Assembly (NCBI GenBank): GCA_016806645.1
Contig: JACSYO010000384.1
Location: forward strand, 949,501-1,013,500
Reading direction: 5' to 3'
DNA length: 64,000 nucleotides
From: Ophiodon elongatus
Taxonomy: Eukaryota > Chordata > Actinopteri > Perciformes > Hexagrammidae
Shown: one piece after another, positions 1 through 13,451 of the stretch
Position numbering within the stretch: position 1 is the stretch's first letter
Layout of the letters: each line of letters starts with the position of its first letter
Notes under the pieces: generated by a model
What the model saw: only the letters and a program-made list of their open reading frames with translations
The model's database searches: none
What the model was told of the DNA's origin: nothing
Position numbers and translations under genes: made by a program

Positions 1-281
1 TGTGACCTCCAGTTGGTGATCATCACAACCCTCCCCAAAATAAAATCAATTATCAGTTAAGCAGTCAAGTCATGCTGTTTTCTGTAAAGAAATTGGGATA
101 TGGGTGTTAAGCCGTTCAAACTGACTTTTTTCCTGGCTTTGCCCTCCACTGCACCCCTGCTTGTAGCGGAGTCGAGGCACATCAGGACCGGTTGGGCTGA
201 TGGAAAATGACAAGCTGCTCAAATGATTCTCCTTGTCCTTTTATATCAACGTGATACCCGACTCCCCGGCCTCTCCGGGGG

Positions 282-294
282 AGGTCAGAGGTCA
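282..294 (+). promoter_or_regulatory. perfect DR1 nuclear-receptor motif
   Basis: AGGTCA-G-AGGTCA, two perfect consensus half-sites spaced by one base. DR1 is the classic site for RXR heterodimers, HNF4 and COUP-TF type receptors. It lies in intron 1 about 4.5 kb before exon 2. Only the motif is seen; use as an enhancer is inference. Confidence 0.3.
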
Positions 295-999
295 GGGTCT
301 GTTACAGACAGCACCCCTGGAACTGAGGACACTCGAGCTGGGTGGGGGTTTGAACGTGCATCTGTGGAACTGCTGCCATCATGATGAACATTCAAGTAAT
401 GTTTGCTGCTGATTTCAGCAAAACTGCCGTGTGAATTTTATCACACGTTTCCTGCAATTTCAGACACATTTTCCTGAGGTTTTTCAAATTATAAGCACTT
501 CCCTGTATCGTTTGGCGAACAGAATTTCTGCCAATGATTGCAAACATGCCTGATGTAATACCAGTGTCGTCATATTTCCCCTCTCAACCCTGTAATTGAC
601 CTCTGGGAGTGTAAAAATCCACTATGTGCCAGTGATTCCTCACCCACCATACTTCATTTAACCCTTTTATCTAGTTTTGAGCAGCCACCACAAAGCTTCA
701 TCAGCTCTCAGAGAGGGCAAACATCTCTCCTATCAACACTTGTCAGCTTCAAATAATTGTCACTGACAAATCAACACTTATTAGCAGTGGGTTATTTACT
801 GTGTACACATGCCTGCAACACAGAAACAAGTGCACAAATACAGCCATGGCAAACATGCTTCACCACTGCCACAGATTTATTCTGACAGCATTGATATGTG
901 TGAAGATGCATCTCTAAAAGGTCTTTCATAGTTCTGTAAGACTCTACAGGTTCTCTTTTAAGGATCCTGAAGCTAACGTCACTTCTAAAGAAGAGCCTA

Positions 1000-1002
<3 letters not shown>

Positions 1003-1031
<29 letters not shown>
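1003..1031. repeat. (GT)n microsatellite
   Basis: Uninterrupted GT dinucleotide tract in intron 1, followed by a short poly-T. Confidence 0.95.
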
Positions 1032-1928
1032 CAAATGTAATCTTTAGAGATTTTTTTTTCTGTGGATTATTAGATTTAATGAGACCAGTCACATCACCAC
1101 ACATTGAAACTCCATTTACACCTATTAACATGTGCTCTGGATAAGGAAGAAACGCACACGTTGCAGCAGAATGCATCACAATCGGAATTAGTCGGACAAA
1201 GCACATCTGGTGGTGATCTGGCTCACATGGATCTCAACCTGGTGTAAATGAAAGGTTCACCTAACTTCGCCTCTTCTTGCTGCCTTAAGCTGCTGGCCGA
1301 AAAGCATAAGATGGCAAAGAAGTCTCCTTCCTCTCAAAAGAAAAAGAAACTCTTGGGGGGGACCTCTACGATGTGCAAGACGAGGGACACATGACTAACA
1401 GGGGTAGCCAAGCTAGCAGTGTGCTAGCAAGCTTCTCCACTGGCTCTAATTATCGTCTTACAGTTCGTAACATTAGCGTAGTTAGCGAGGCTATTGAAAA
1501 GTATCATATGGATACCATCGATAGTTTCCATCTGACATCTCACCCTCACTTTGCACATCTTGGCGCACATCCTACATCGCGTCTCTCGTCGTAAGACACG
1601 TTAAGTTGGTTGACAAGCATGCCTGATTTGCATGTGAAGATCTGATCAAATAGCGAGCGGAGGTAACAGGAAGACTGTCAACAGCAGGTGTAAATATAAA
1701 GGGCTGTAATCGGATGTCATCATTCAGATAACAGACTCTTTGGAACCCCAAGAGTCTTATTGTTGGCAAACCATATGGTAGTTATGACGCTTCAAAGTCT
1801 GGGGCCCCTACAGTGTTTTCTCAATCTCAATTTGTGTAACATCTTGCAGAAGGGAAAGTTGTAGCTGAATAAGTGGAATTTAATTCAAAGCTTAATTTCT
1901 TTTCCTCTTTTAATTGGCGGTAAAGATA

Positions 1929-2362
1929 AGAACGACATGTTTCTACTCCCAACACATCGGACATTCAACTAGCTCCAATGTTAACCCATTTGCGTCATTA
2001 TTAGCGGGTCAGAACAGCTGGGAGGTTGGGATGGGTCAAACAAACGCAGGACTTACACCCAGGAGACTGCTCTTCGTGTCTTATTTTATCTACTTTTGTT
2101 ACGTAACTTGCATACTAAAGAAATGCCAGTTAAGTAACTAACAGTTATTTTAACTCAAACCAAAGTCTTTTCCTACACATAACCAAATACTTTTGTTGCG
2201 CAAGTAAACGTACAATGAAAGTTTATTTTGAAAAGACACATTGCATCTAAGAAGCGGAAACTGACACGTCCAGAATCTTAGTTAGAGGGGTACCAAGAGC
2301 GTCAAACTATGACGCTCTTGGTACCCCAAGCTGTGTTTGACGAGTTGGGAGTAAAAATGTGT
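1929..2362. mobile_element. MITE-like dispersed repeat segment
   Basis: The outer ends are loosely inverted: CTACTCCCAACACAT near 1940 against GAGTTGGGAGTAAAAATGTG near 2340. The middle part, about 2033-2085 (GATGGGTCAAACAAACGCAG and onward), recurs with few changes at about 24030-24083. The stretch at about 2100-2245 is the reverse complement of a repeat seen at 15940-16130. A perfect 18-bp hairpin lies at 2287-2327. No coding capacity is seen. I infer a non-autonomous DNA element or a nest of such elements; exact ends and target-site duplications are not resolved. Confidence 0.45.
2287..2327. repeat. perfect 18-bp inverted repeat, 5-nt loop
   Basis: Arm 2287-2304 (GGGGTACCAAGAGCGTCA) is exactly complementary to 2310-2327, with loop AACTA. 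It contains two KpnI-type GGTACC palindromes. It probably represents terminal or subterminal inverted repeats of a dispersed element brought together. Confidence 0.9.
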
Positions 2363-3528
2363 TGATTCTAAATATGTAAAGGGAATTACTACGGATTGGT
2401 TGTTTACATACAATGTTTTTGTAAATAAGGAATTAACACCTCTTGTGGACATTCGGTTGCAAGTGTGAGTCAGTGGGACGTGAAACCATCATAGTGGATA
2501 CTATATGAAATTCATAGCAGCTCAAGTGCTTTTCTACCCATTACTAGAGTTATGCAAAAATATGAAAGGGATTTACATGAGTGAGCACCATAAGGGAGTA
2601 AAATATTCTAAAGTTTACATTTTAAAGAGGTCAGCCATAAAAAGAACACATTGGCATTTTGCTTTATGTGACATTTATACTGTCTAATCCCAAGAAATGT
2701 AGCCTTAAATTAGATTGTTAAATGTGAAGAAAACAGCTTCAAACCTAAAACACCACTGACATTTGCACAACCATGAAGAGTATAGTCAAGATCTTTGTAT
2801 ATGAAGAAATCTGTAATGTCAAAAGAAACGAAAGAAAGAAAAAAGAAACCAAGAGAAAAGTCTCATCTCTGATGCCAAACTGATTCTTGACACTCGAGCA
2901 GCTCATGAACTGAATGAAAATCTTTGTTGATCCAGAAGGATATTCTGAGAATATTATATCACTTTTTCTGCTTGCATTGACATGGAACAATGGTAATTTA
3001 CATGCTAATCAGACTGTATCCTACATCGTCACATAGCCCAGTGATGCTTAAAAAAGTCATGAGTTGCTATAGATTAATACTGAATTGTCAGCAATAGTGA
3101 TTTACGAGACCAATAGTGGCCTTTTATTACATTTCATAGATTGTCCAGTCAGCTGTGTCCACCTCTAATATGATGGAGGTTCCTCTCTGACCGAAGCTAG
3201 CTAATAAAACAGTCTGTGTATGCATATTTTACAAAAGCTTTTAAAAACCCATGTGAAGGTTGTCCTCACAAGAAAAACAGCCGATGATTGTTCAAATGCC
3301 TAATACAGCCTATGTTTACCTGACAAGGACCTTGGGTTCTTGTAGCCACTAAACAACGTCCTCTTTCCGAAGCTCAACCAATCACTCCTCTTTTTAACCA
3401 TAAAGATGACGGTTTCTTTAACTCAAATAAGTGTTGTTGTTGTTTAACCCAAACTACAATTTTGGCCCCCAATCCATTACCAGGTAGTTGTTAGCAACGC
3501 TAGCAGTATGTGTCTAATGATGGCAATG

Positions 3529-3828
3529 TCAGTTGGTCCACCACTTTGGTGTAGACTGAAATATCTCAATAACTACTAGAAGGATTGATATTACATTTGG
3601 TAGAGTTATAGATTGACCCAAAGAATAATTCCTAATGACTTTGGTGATCCCCTAACCTTTCCTGGTGTACCACCAATGGATCAAAGTTTTCACTTATCCA
3701 GTGAAATATCTTTGCTGGATTGGCACAGCATTTGGGTCAGACAATAAGTTTCCCCAGAGGATGTATTCTACTGACTTTGATATCCTGAATGTTCCTCTCG
3801 TGCCACCTGCTGAAGTCATTTGTACATA
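3529..3828 (+). repeat. dispersed teleost repeat, family A, + orientation
   Basis: Recognised from the pattern GACTGAAATATCTCAATAAC, then CCTAATGACTTTGGTGATCC, then GTGCCACCTGCTGAAG. This is a very common interspersed sequence in fish genomes. The block around 3720-3825 repeats the motif group of 3540-3680 (CAGAGGATG..TACTGACTTTGATAT), so two copies appear joined in tandem. Other family members in this window lie at 24.7-25.0, 27.1-27.4, 33.5 and 44.0 kb. No protein is encoded. The superfamily is not assigned. Confidence 0.6.
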
Positions 3829-4683
3829 ATATCCGTTTACCGTTCGTCTGTCAAGCAAATTTTAAACAGACTTTGAGCAATGCACGTTAGGCGCTTTTCC
3901 ATCAACTGGAGCTCAGTTTGGTCAGAAGTTGGCGCTATAGGCTATGCATGGCTGTAATCCGCTAGTTAACAGAGTAGAAGACGTAGAGGTTGCGAGTTGG
4001 AAACAAAGCAAGTAGCCTTGGCTCTCTATGCCATGGACGACTGAAAAATTAAGAGGGGTCTAAAGGAATTTGTTTCAATTGGGCACATTTTTATTGTTCT
4101 TTCATGTTAGCTACTATTGGCCATAATTGATGTTGTCCAGAGACGAATACAAGCACCCGTGTGTATCTAGGCCAACAGCAGAAACAGCTGATCGGTCATG
4201 TGAGTTAAATGTTTGCTACGTCAGAATTTATTGGGCAAAGGCGTTTCAATGTCCTATTTAATGCATCAAAGGCAAAAACATCTTCAAGCAAGCGGAAAAA
4301 CCTTTTTGACAAAGTTTTATTGGATTTTTCCATTTTCATACAGCTTCTCTAATGCAATACTTCAAAATGCACATAAAATATGTGAATGGAAAAGAGTATT
4401 GAAATGTCTCAGCAACAAAACCAAACACCTTATTTTATCCCTTGGTTTGGTGCCCATATTGGTCCAATTCTACTTCTCCAATCAGGACCCTAGAAGAGGT
4501 TTCAGGTTGCCCTCAGCAGTAGTGGAATACTGGTATTCCCCTGCAGAGGATGTACACAAATCAAATTTTTTCATTCTTTGAAACTGAAATCTTTGTGTAC
4601 AGTGAAGATGGTACATTTCTAACAAACCAAGAACTATGAACATGGAGTCTTAATCTGATCAAATAAGCATGTGTGGCTCTTAA

Positions 4684-5004
<321 letters not shown>

Positions 5005-5945
5005 TGAGGTAACCAGACCAGGTTCTTACCAGGATATATGGACAATATTGTCTTTTTAATGAAGGATAATTCAGTTTTATTATAGCCAGGGTCTTAATCT
5101 CACCCTCATTCCTGTAGATAATAACATTATACTCAAGTTATAGGAATAGTTCAACCTTATTTTGTATTAAGGAGCTGAAGAAAGGACAAAACGTCCACTG
5201 TAACCACAAATTGTCATTTTAACACGTCTGTTTTTGCACAGATTAAACAAACAAGATACTACAGGCTAATCCCATGAAGGGCTGTGTATTGGCAAGAATC
5301 TGGGGATACAATATGCAATTATAATTCAAGGGCTACGATCGAAAAAATTGCGATACCTTAAGGGAGGGGAAATATTGCAATTTTAAAAATCTAATTTTAG
5401 CACACGACCATATGCATAAAATCAGTTTAAACATTTTTTTTTTATTTAATCAGAACTGTACTGCATTTGCATTTATCACAGTCCCTGTAAGATCCAACAT
5501 CAAAAGGCAACACAGCACAAAATGACGAACCACTGTCTGCCACAAACCTTTGCATGTAAACTATTAATTCAAAATCAATGCAGTGTTTGTGAGAATGGAA
5601 ACAGTATCACAAAACAAAATATCGCGATACTCAAGTGTATCGATAATTTCTCACATCGCTATTCACGTAACTTGTATGATGCCCTGATGGACCAATTTTT
5701 TGTGATTTTGCTGTGTTCCTAGATCTCAGCAATTATTTTGGTGAGTACAATGTTTTCATGATGGATAGAAATGATGATTATATTTAGTAGTTAACCATTA
5801 TATTACTAAAACGTCAGTGTCTTTGTCATTTCAAATGAAAAAAAGTGGAAATGTTTTAACTGACACATATTTAGGTCGTTTTTCCATCCTGCCACTAAAC
5901 CAGCTCGTTGTGTGTACATGAGCATGAGTGCATGAGTGTGCATGC

Positions 5946-5953
5946 GTGTGTGT

Positions 5954-6008
<55 letters not shown>
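5946..6008. repeat. (TG)n microsatellite
   Basis: About 30 TG units with one TCTG interruption near the 5' end; about 1 kb after exon 2. Confidence 0.95.
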
Positions 6009-6009
<1 letters not shown>

Positions 6010-6227
6010 TGATGTGGCAGTACAGCAGTGTCTGTGAGTGTCTGCTGGTTCACATCTGATCTGAGCAAAGCCGCACACACTGAAGGGGACAGCAGCTGTA
6101 AACACACACACAGACAACAGTCACACACAATCTCCTAACCGTACTAGGGAGTGATTTCTTTTTTTTTAGTGATGATCCCCGGGGAAACGTCCTGTTTCTT
6201 TGCTTATTTCTGTGTGAGTGAATGCAC

Positions 6228-6228
<1 letters not shown>

Positions 6229-6259
<31 letters not shown>
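6229..6259. repeat. (GT)n microsatellite
   Basis: Short GT tract preceded by GCACGC. Confidence 0.95.
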
Positions 6260-6262
<3 letters not shown>

Positions 6263-6764
6263 AGGTGGGGTTCCCACAGAGACCATAAAGCACTGCAGCC
6301 TGATGTCTTCTGCTATCTGTGTTGTGATCTGGTGTTAGAAAAATCAATAGCTAAATTAAGCAGAGAATGAAGTGCTGTTATGTTTGTTTGGTAATAGAGG
6401 GGGTGCAGTGTGTGCGTGATGACCAGAGACATATTTCAGAAATGTTCTCTCTCTGCAATCAGAATAGGAGGGCAAGTATTTTGAAAAGTCTTGCTTCCTA
6501 TTTTTCTGTATAACCTTATAGAGCCTTATATTTCCTTTGAATTTACCCTCCGGGGTTTCTGAAGTTGCATTTTGGTAAATCTGCACGATAAAAATGTGCT
6601 GAAATAGCTGTCAGCAGTTCCCTGTCTAACATTTACCAATGCATGGACAGACAACTTTCACTGGATTGCTTTAATACTGAACAAAACTTAAAAACATGAT
6701 GATTCCTCAGCAAGTTCTGTTATACGGAGTTAAAAGGAGCGCCTTTTTTCCCTTTGATTTCCAA

Positions 6765-6915
6765 ACAGATTCATGGAAGTTTTAATTGACACTGAAGATA
6801 ACGATATCCTCGGAAACTGTAAATCACTCTGAATCTAAAAACATGTGCATCATGTCTGCATATTAAGATTGGACTGAGTTATGACTTACTTAGAGAAGAA
6901 GGAATTATTTTGATG
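6765..6915 (+). repeat. dispersed repeat, family B copy 1
   Basis: It shares an ordered series of motifs with 37985-38160: ATGGAAGTTT/ATGGATGTTT, GAATCTAAAAACATGTG/GGAATCTAAAAATATGTG, CATGTCTGC, GAGTTATGAC and AGAGAAG. The two copies are clearly related but diverged, so this is an old interspersed repeat. No coding capacity is seen. Confidence 0.6.
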
Positions 6916-7263
6916 CACCTGTCCGTTTAACCTCATGCAGTATCTTTGCCTCTGCACCATTGCAGCAAACAAAACGTCTAGTATTGTTCTGCAACATTAA
7001 ATTAGCTTTTCTCTGCTGTTTTTTTTGGTCTATTCAGTTCAATTGCTTTTATACCTAAAACCATTGTACATGTATGGTATTTGCCTATTAATGACCTCTA
7101 AGATGAAATATCATTAGATGAAGCTGTATATGTGTATATCTCTGTTGGGAACTGAGTTGTGTGAACAGGGGATAGAATAATGCAGGGAATGTGTGGGTAA
7201 TGAGCACAAGAATAGAAAATATAATGAGCAATTAAAACAATTGCAGAGCATTATATATATACA

Positions 7264-7400
7264 TATTGTATGTATGTATGTATGTATGTATGTATGTATG
7301 TATGTATGTATACATACATACATACATACATACAAACATAAATACATACATACATACATACATACATACATACATGCATACATACATACATACATACATT
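7264..7400. repeat. (TATG)n/(CATA)n mirror-complementary tetranucleotide block
   Basis: A GTAT-type tract (7268-7310) switches at 7310/7311 to its reverse complement, an ACAT-type tract running to 7400 with a few interruptions (CAAACATAAATA near 7334). The two halves pair perfectly for 24 bp on each side of the centre and longer with mismatches, so the block can extrude as a cruciform. Confidence 0.93.
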
Positions 7401-7851
7401 GCATTTCACTTTTTAAAGGCAACTTATACATCCGCACTTTGGATCTAGATCATTATGGTTGACTATATTTCATGAGCTACTTAAAATATTCTTAATAATT
7501 TGCAAAAAAAGCAGCTTCTCTGTTATAATGTTATAGTCGCAGCATCTGAAACATCTTTATTTCAATAACCCTTTTATAAATTTGCTTGTATTTTACTTGC
7601 AAGGTTACCCCGTCCTCAAAACATGCATTTTGTGTTCACCCGGTCAATACGGACACTGAAGTGAGGCAGTGAGACAGGAAACGTCCATTAGAGGAGCTCT
7701 CAATGACGTTGCAATAAGAAGAGAGCAGCAGTTGTCCTGTAGTAGAGGCGTGGGTGGGTGTAAACGGTATATTTCCAGGAACAGAAGAAACTATAGGATT
7801 TTTCACCTCGAGTCTAATGGCTGCATAGTCACAGGAAGCGAGTCTGCAGCG

Positions 7852-8049
7852 CATTGATTGGCCAAGCCAAATCAGAGCAGAATTACATGAGCCAATCAAT
7901 GGCTCTGATAGCTCAGGGCCAGCGGGGAATCTGAGATCGAACCACATCGCTTGCTTTCACTCCCCCTGTTTTACATTTCCCAGTGTCTTTGTTCCTTTTT
8001 CCTTCTCGGCCCCAGTTTCGCTCCATTATCGCTGGCCCTGAGATAATGG
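7852..8049. promoter_or_regulatory. cluster of paired CCAAT and inverted motifs
   Basis: Inverted repeats CATTGATTGGC (7852-7862) and GCCAATCAATG (7891-7901) place two CCAAT boxes face to face. ATCAGAGC (7871-7878) pairs with GCTCTGAT (7902-7909). TAGCTCAGGGCCAGCG (7909-7924) pairs with 8030-8045 with one mismatch, and CCATTATC/GATAATGG (8023-8030, 8042-8049) forms a small hairpin. No transcript is seen. It could be an intronic regulatory element or a decayed inverted-repeat element. Confidence 0.25.
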
Positions 8050-11000
8050 TTATGAATAGGCAGTGTTACCATGTGACGTTTAAGGGCATCGCGTACTTTT
8101 GGGAAGGGGAGATGAGAGAAGGAGCTCATTTGTGAAGAGAGATTAGGCCCTTCAGTGGCTCAACGTTCTGCTGTAAGGAAGGCTGATGGGGACAATTGGT
8201 GGGAGGACGAGGATAAATGTTGTTGTATGTTCCCCATTGTCATTGATAATCATTCAGTAGACCCAGACACTGATAAATTCTGTTTAATTTGTTTGATTAA
8301 CTGTATAGTCTCCATATTATTCACACTGGGGTTACCAGTGTTACTGGTGTCGTACAGTGACACAAAGATGCTAATGGGATTTTTAATATGTTGGTTATCT
8401 CACTAAACTTTCAAAGGTCCTACTTTTAATAGTTCACACAGCAATGTAATGTATCAGTATCAAGTTATTTGTGACAACTTGGTATAATTACCATTAACAA
8501 ATTAGAAAATAGTCCAGACATTTGTTAGTCTCTGCTTCCCAGTAGTGGTATTTAATGTCTCCAGCAGGCTGAGATTCTTTTTTTTGTGGTGCTCAACTCT
8601 CTGGGGGGAAGTTGGGCTTCTCCCCACAAAGGATATATTCCACGATATGATAAAAAATTAGGCAGGTTTCCCAACAAATTAAACACAAATTACAACCAAC
8701 TTGCTAGAAATACGGCAAAGAATAAGTATGAATTTGCTTTTCCATCCACTACCATTATGCCAATATTAAGAGTTGAGCTCATCAAGATAAACAGCTGGTG
8801 GTGCCAAGTTTCCAGTCAGGTAACATTAAAGCATGGCAAAGGAAGAGGGCACAATGATATGATGTAGTTAAAAAAGTAATGGGAAAACTATGTAGAAATA
8901 GAAATATGACACAAAGACATGAGGTTTTTCGCTATGTTTTCATAGAGTGGGAGCTTGAGTAACAAATATGCTTCATGCACGTCATACGTTGTTCGCCAAG
9001 TCTGTCTCCATTGCATTTAGTTCCAGTTTCTTTATTTTGATACAACTTTGCCACCTCTACCGTATTAGAACTCTAGACACGGTGGCGGTAAAGGATATGG
9101 CTTAAGATATTAATTATATATTTTTTTTACTGTCCATGAAAAGACCAAAACCAACGATGAACTAAAACACCAGCCAAACCCTGACACTTTATCTCGTTGT
9201 GCCATACAGCTTTATTGTTGTGTTTTTAATAATCTTTGCACATCAATGAGTCACAGTGTTCTGTACACACGCTATAGTTTATTTTGAGTCGATCCCAATC
9301 CTGGTGCAGTAAATTCTCACTAGAGCGCCACACATGTATTAATCCGCCACTGAAAATAGTCCCCAACAAAGGCTCTTCTTATGCCTGTTTAAGTAATGTT
9401 TGCATAAAACTACAGCTGCCTCGATGTTTTAGGAATGACAGTATATATCTTTGACCTGTTTTAAAAGATCTATATCTTCAGTTGGACTAAATGGACAAAA
9501 TAGGGAAGTTTGAGTAGTATATTGTTTGTTTTAATGGGATTTGTTGAGAATACGAAAAGTTTGGAACGACACCAGCCTAATCAAACAAGACTGTGCAACA
9601 CGATCTTCCTCTTCGAACTGAAAGGTTGAATTCACGAGCACAACAATTCTGTGCTGTGCACCAGAAGTTTATCTATTAATGGCAGATTTAATAAGATGCA
9701 TAGGGTTATGGGAAATGTGTTTCTTTACTGGCTGTGTCCTAATTTAAATGTAGTTCTGGTGAGGAGGGGGATCTAATTGGTCTCTGTCCCTCCATTTGGT
9801 TTGGTCTCGCAGACGCAATTATCAGATCTTGTGATAATGGGATGAGCTGTATCTCACTACTTTCATTTTCCAAAGAGGCCATCAGGTCAAAACAGTGACA
9901 CATTTGTCTAAAAGATGCCGCATGATGCATCACATTTTAATGAGACTGATGTAATTTGTTTTTTACATCGCACTCAAAATGAGGCATCCATGTACCCTGG
10001 ATGCAGATTTCAGTCCGTCTGTGCTTTTTTGTTTGTTTGATGGAACAGAATATCCCTCGTCTCTCACATGTGTGGAAGGGCCGGAAGTAAAATGCCAAAA
10101 CAACAGACTGCCTGGTTTATTATAAAACACTGAGGCAGCATGCCGATCATTTCATGGATCACTGCCTCGCTGTCAAGGTGCCATCGCTGATGCTTAAGTT
10201 CAGGACAGTCAGTCACCTTTCAACTTGAGAGACTTCTCAACCATTTGTCTCCTTGGACGTGAGGTCATCTCCTTTGGAAGTTCAGACTGAAAGTCAGTGA
10301 GAGCATCCAGGGGGTTCTGACAGCAGCTTCTGTACAAGAAGCGAGTTCTCAACATCACCAGTGAAATATCATTGAGGAACAAAACGTAGAACATAGGCAG
10401 AGAATCGATGCACAGTGGCCGTGGTACTTGTGTAATATTTAAGAACTTGTGATATCCCATCTATTTTCAGTACAGCGCAGCTGATACACGTGAGAATGAC
10501 ATCTCTACAATACTTTGCAGGATAATTCTCTAAACTCAGGTTCTCCACATTGAGTGAAAATGAGGAACAAAGTCTTCCATCTTGGTGACACGTTTTCTGA
10601 CCTGATCTGGCTTCATGTTAAGAGTTATTGTTACATGATAGTAAGAGGGAGAAAATAAGAAAAATGGCATAATTTACCCTTATAAGTGAGAAAAAATAAT
10701 CTGAGGGTTTTTTCCTGGCTTTTTTGGGGCTTTCATACAATACTGTCTTATTTCAGTGCATTCATGGATGGTATTTAATATTGGATGTGGATGGTCTCCT
10801 TGATCTTTCTCTGGCCTAAATTTTGTGAAAATAAAATTGTGTTAATGAGTTCTGGGAATTTGACAACATCTGTAAAAATAGGTCCAACAGGGTGACAAGT
10901 ACTAGCAGCAGGCAATCAGACAGGACGTAAACAAATATGATCACTTATTTGGAAAAGAAAAGAAAAGCAAACGGTAAAATGATTACCTCAACTGTTTGTT

Positions 11001-12401
11001 GTAAATATTCATCACATTTTACAGACAATCAAATTAGGGCTGCACTTTTGATCAAATTATCGCAATCACAATTTGGACAACTTCCTACAATTAACATGAT
11101 TGACTACAATGTTCATGTTTAAAACTCTGTTGCGTATTAAATCAAGTGCTTTCAAAACTAACAGCCTGCCATGTTGCGCCTGCAGTCCAGAGTAGAAGAA
11201 TGAAAGTTTTGGTACAATTTCATTTATATTTCCCTCGAGGAGAGGCACTGTGAATAAGGACCAGTCTTGTTTTGATGCAAAGATATGTTCATTGGCATGG
11301 ATGTAGCACAACATGGAAGTGAAAGCAGTGCTCTGTTTATTTAAATGATAAAGTGCAATTAAAGTAATTTGTACTTAAAATCAATAAATCATCAGGATAA
11401 ATAATCGTCATCTCAATATTGATCATCATAATGATGATTATCATTTGGTGATTGTCACGCTAAGTTGCCAGCGAGCATTCGTGCCAATGATCTACGAGTT
11501 TGTTTTAAAATGAGGTATGTTGACGAATGAGATAATCTACTAAAAAACATGTGTACTCCATCATTCCATAACTTTGGAAACACAATGTAAAGATAATTTA
11601 ATAGGAGAGTTGAGTAAATTTGAGGAGAAAAGGTGAGAATGATTAGGGGGGTTCAAATTAGGATACTGAATAAATTAGCCTCGAACAAAAAGGATTTTTT
11701 TCTGAGTTTGGGAGAAATTTAGTATTAGATCTCAATGCCTTCATTAAAAACTCCAATTGAAGATTTGGACACGCCACCATCATGTGTGAAATAGAAAAAT
11801 AATTAAATCCATATGTTTCAGAGTAGCTGCAGAGTCCTCAGCGGTGTTTCATCCGCAGTTCATTCACACAGCTGTTCCTCGTGGTAACCTCTTCACCACG
11901 CAGCCAAACAAAGGTTTTACAATGCGTGGGGGGGCAGAAGGGGTTAATTTGACCTCCTACATGCTGCCCCTGCCGTCGCCTTCATTGAAACAATGACATC
12001 TTAATCTCCGTTGAGTCATTTATATTCAGCGAGGCGCTCTGACTCACTCCAGATCCAGATAGCGAGCAGCCGGTGCTCCTCTATGCACTCGTGCAGCATA
12101 TGAACCCCTATATTCTCTCTGCTGCTCACACGTGAACACACGCCTTCCTTGTTTGTCCTCGAGGATGAGGAAGCACCCCCATTTGTGTTTTATGTGTGCC
12201 TGTGTGTGTCTGAAGCACAAATAATCTGGCTGTGTAGCATGTTAGCTCTATTCAAGTCTATTATCTCCCCCTCCACGGGCTCCATTCAGAGGGGCTCTTC
12301 TGCTCTGGTGCTGCCCTTTAAATGGCTGTCCGTGCCCCTCATTTGTCTGAGGAGTCTTCTGATGGACGGGTGAACACGTGCAGGCCTTTTCAGGTGTGGT
12401 G

Positions 12402-12428
12402 GTGTGTGTGTGTGTGTGTGTGTGTGTG
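12402..12428. repeat. (GT)n microsatellite
   Basis: Short GT tract followed by a G7 run. Confidence 0.95.
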
Positions 12429-12998
12429 GGGGGGTTAGACGAAAGAAAGGATGGAGCGAAAGAGTGGGAGGGGGCAGCTAATGAGAGATTAATGTGGTGA
12501 AGCAGGGAGGAAGAGGAAGGACGGAGGGGTGAGGAGATGTGGGAGTTGAATAGTTGAAGACAAGGTCGTGGGGTTTTTTACAAGGGGGGGATTCATTAGC
12601 CTGGTAAAAAGGTAAAATGTAAGCACATGATAATGTGAGGAACTCACGTAGAGCAGAGTCTGAGATATTTTCATGTCTTGTCCTAAGTAAAAGACGACTT
12701 TCGTACATTCAGCTACACTCAGCTGTATTAGCACCTGCCCCCCGAAATGTGTGACGGTGCAACGTTAGTCATACGTTGCTAAATTTAGTCAAGACATTTT
12801 GATGAAAAGTGCCCCCTGCATCACCGTTTGTGTTGCGGGCAAAATGCAAGGACGTCCATTGAAAGAGTTGACTTTGCAGTCACGAGGAACAGCACAGTCC
12901 TTTTTCGCTTTGCATAACAATCTGCTCTAAAAGGTTTCTACTAGTAGAAGTAAATAAATACTGAATTTCATAACTTAACTTCATAATCGTTTGACATG

Positions 12999-13001
<3 letters not shown>

Positions 13002-13050
<49 letters not shown>
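13002..13050. repeat. (TA)n microsatellite
   Basis: About 24 AT units with one TATG interruption; self-complementary. Confidence 0.95.
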
Positions 13051-13361
13051 AATAAAAACATGCATTAGTATTTTACATCAGTGAGACTAATTCGGCCTCT
13101 GCTTTTGTAGAAAAAACTAAATTGAGGAAGGTAAACTGCACTAATAATGCACATCTTCATCTCTTTTTTGGCATTTAAATCACATAAATGCTCATTCATT
13201 TCATTGTAACTGTACACGTAAGTGTAGAATATCTGCAAACATTTGATATCTGTGTTGACTTCCTCTCATTCATCTTGGTCTCCTCCCCATCTTTCCCCAT
13301 CCAACCTCCCTGCACCTCCCCCTCCTGATCCGTGTACTGGTTATGTAAGTGGCCCCCTGAG

Positions 13362-13365
<4 letters not shown>

Positions 13366-13443
<78 letters not shown>

Positions 13444-13451
13444 TTGTGTGT
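13366..13451. repeat. (GT)n microsatellite
   Basis: Long GT tract with a GCGT interruption and a degenerate 3' end (TATGTTTGTGTGTCTG). Confidence 0.95.
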
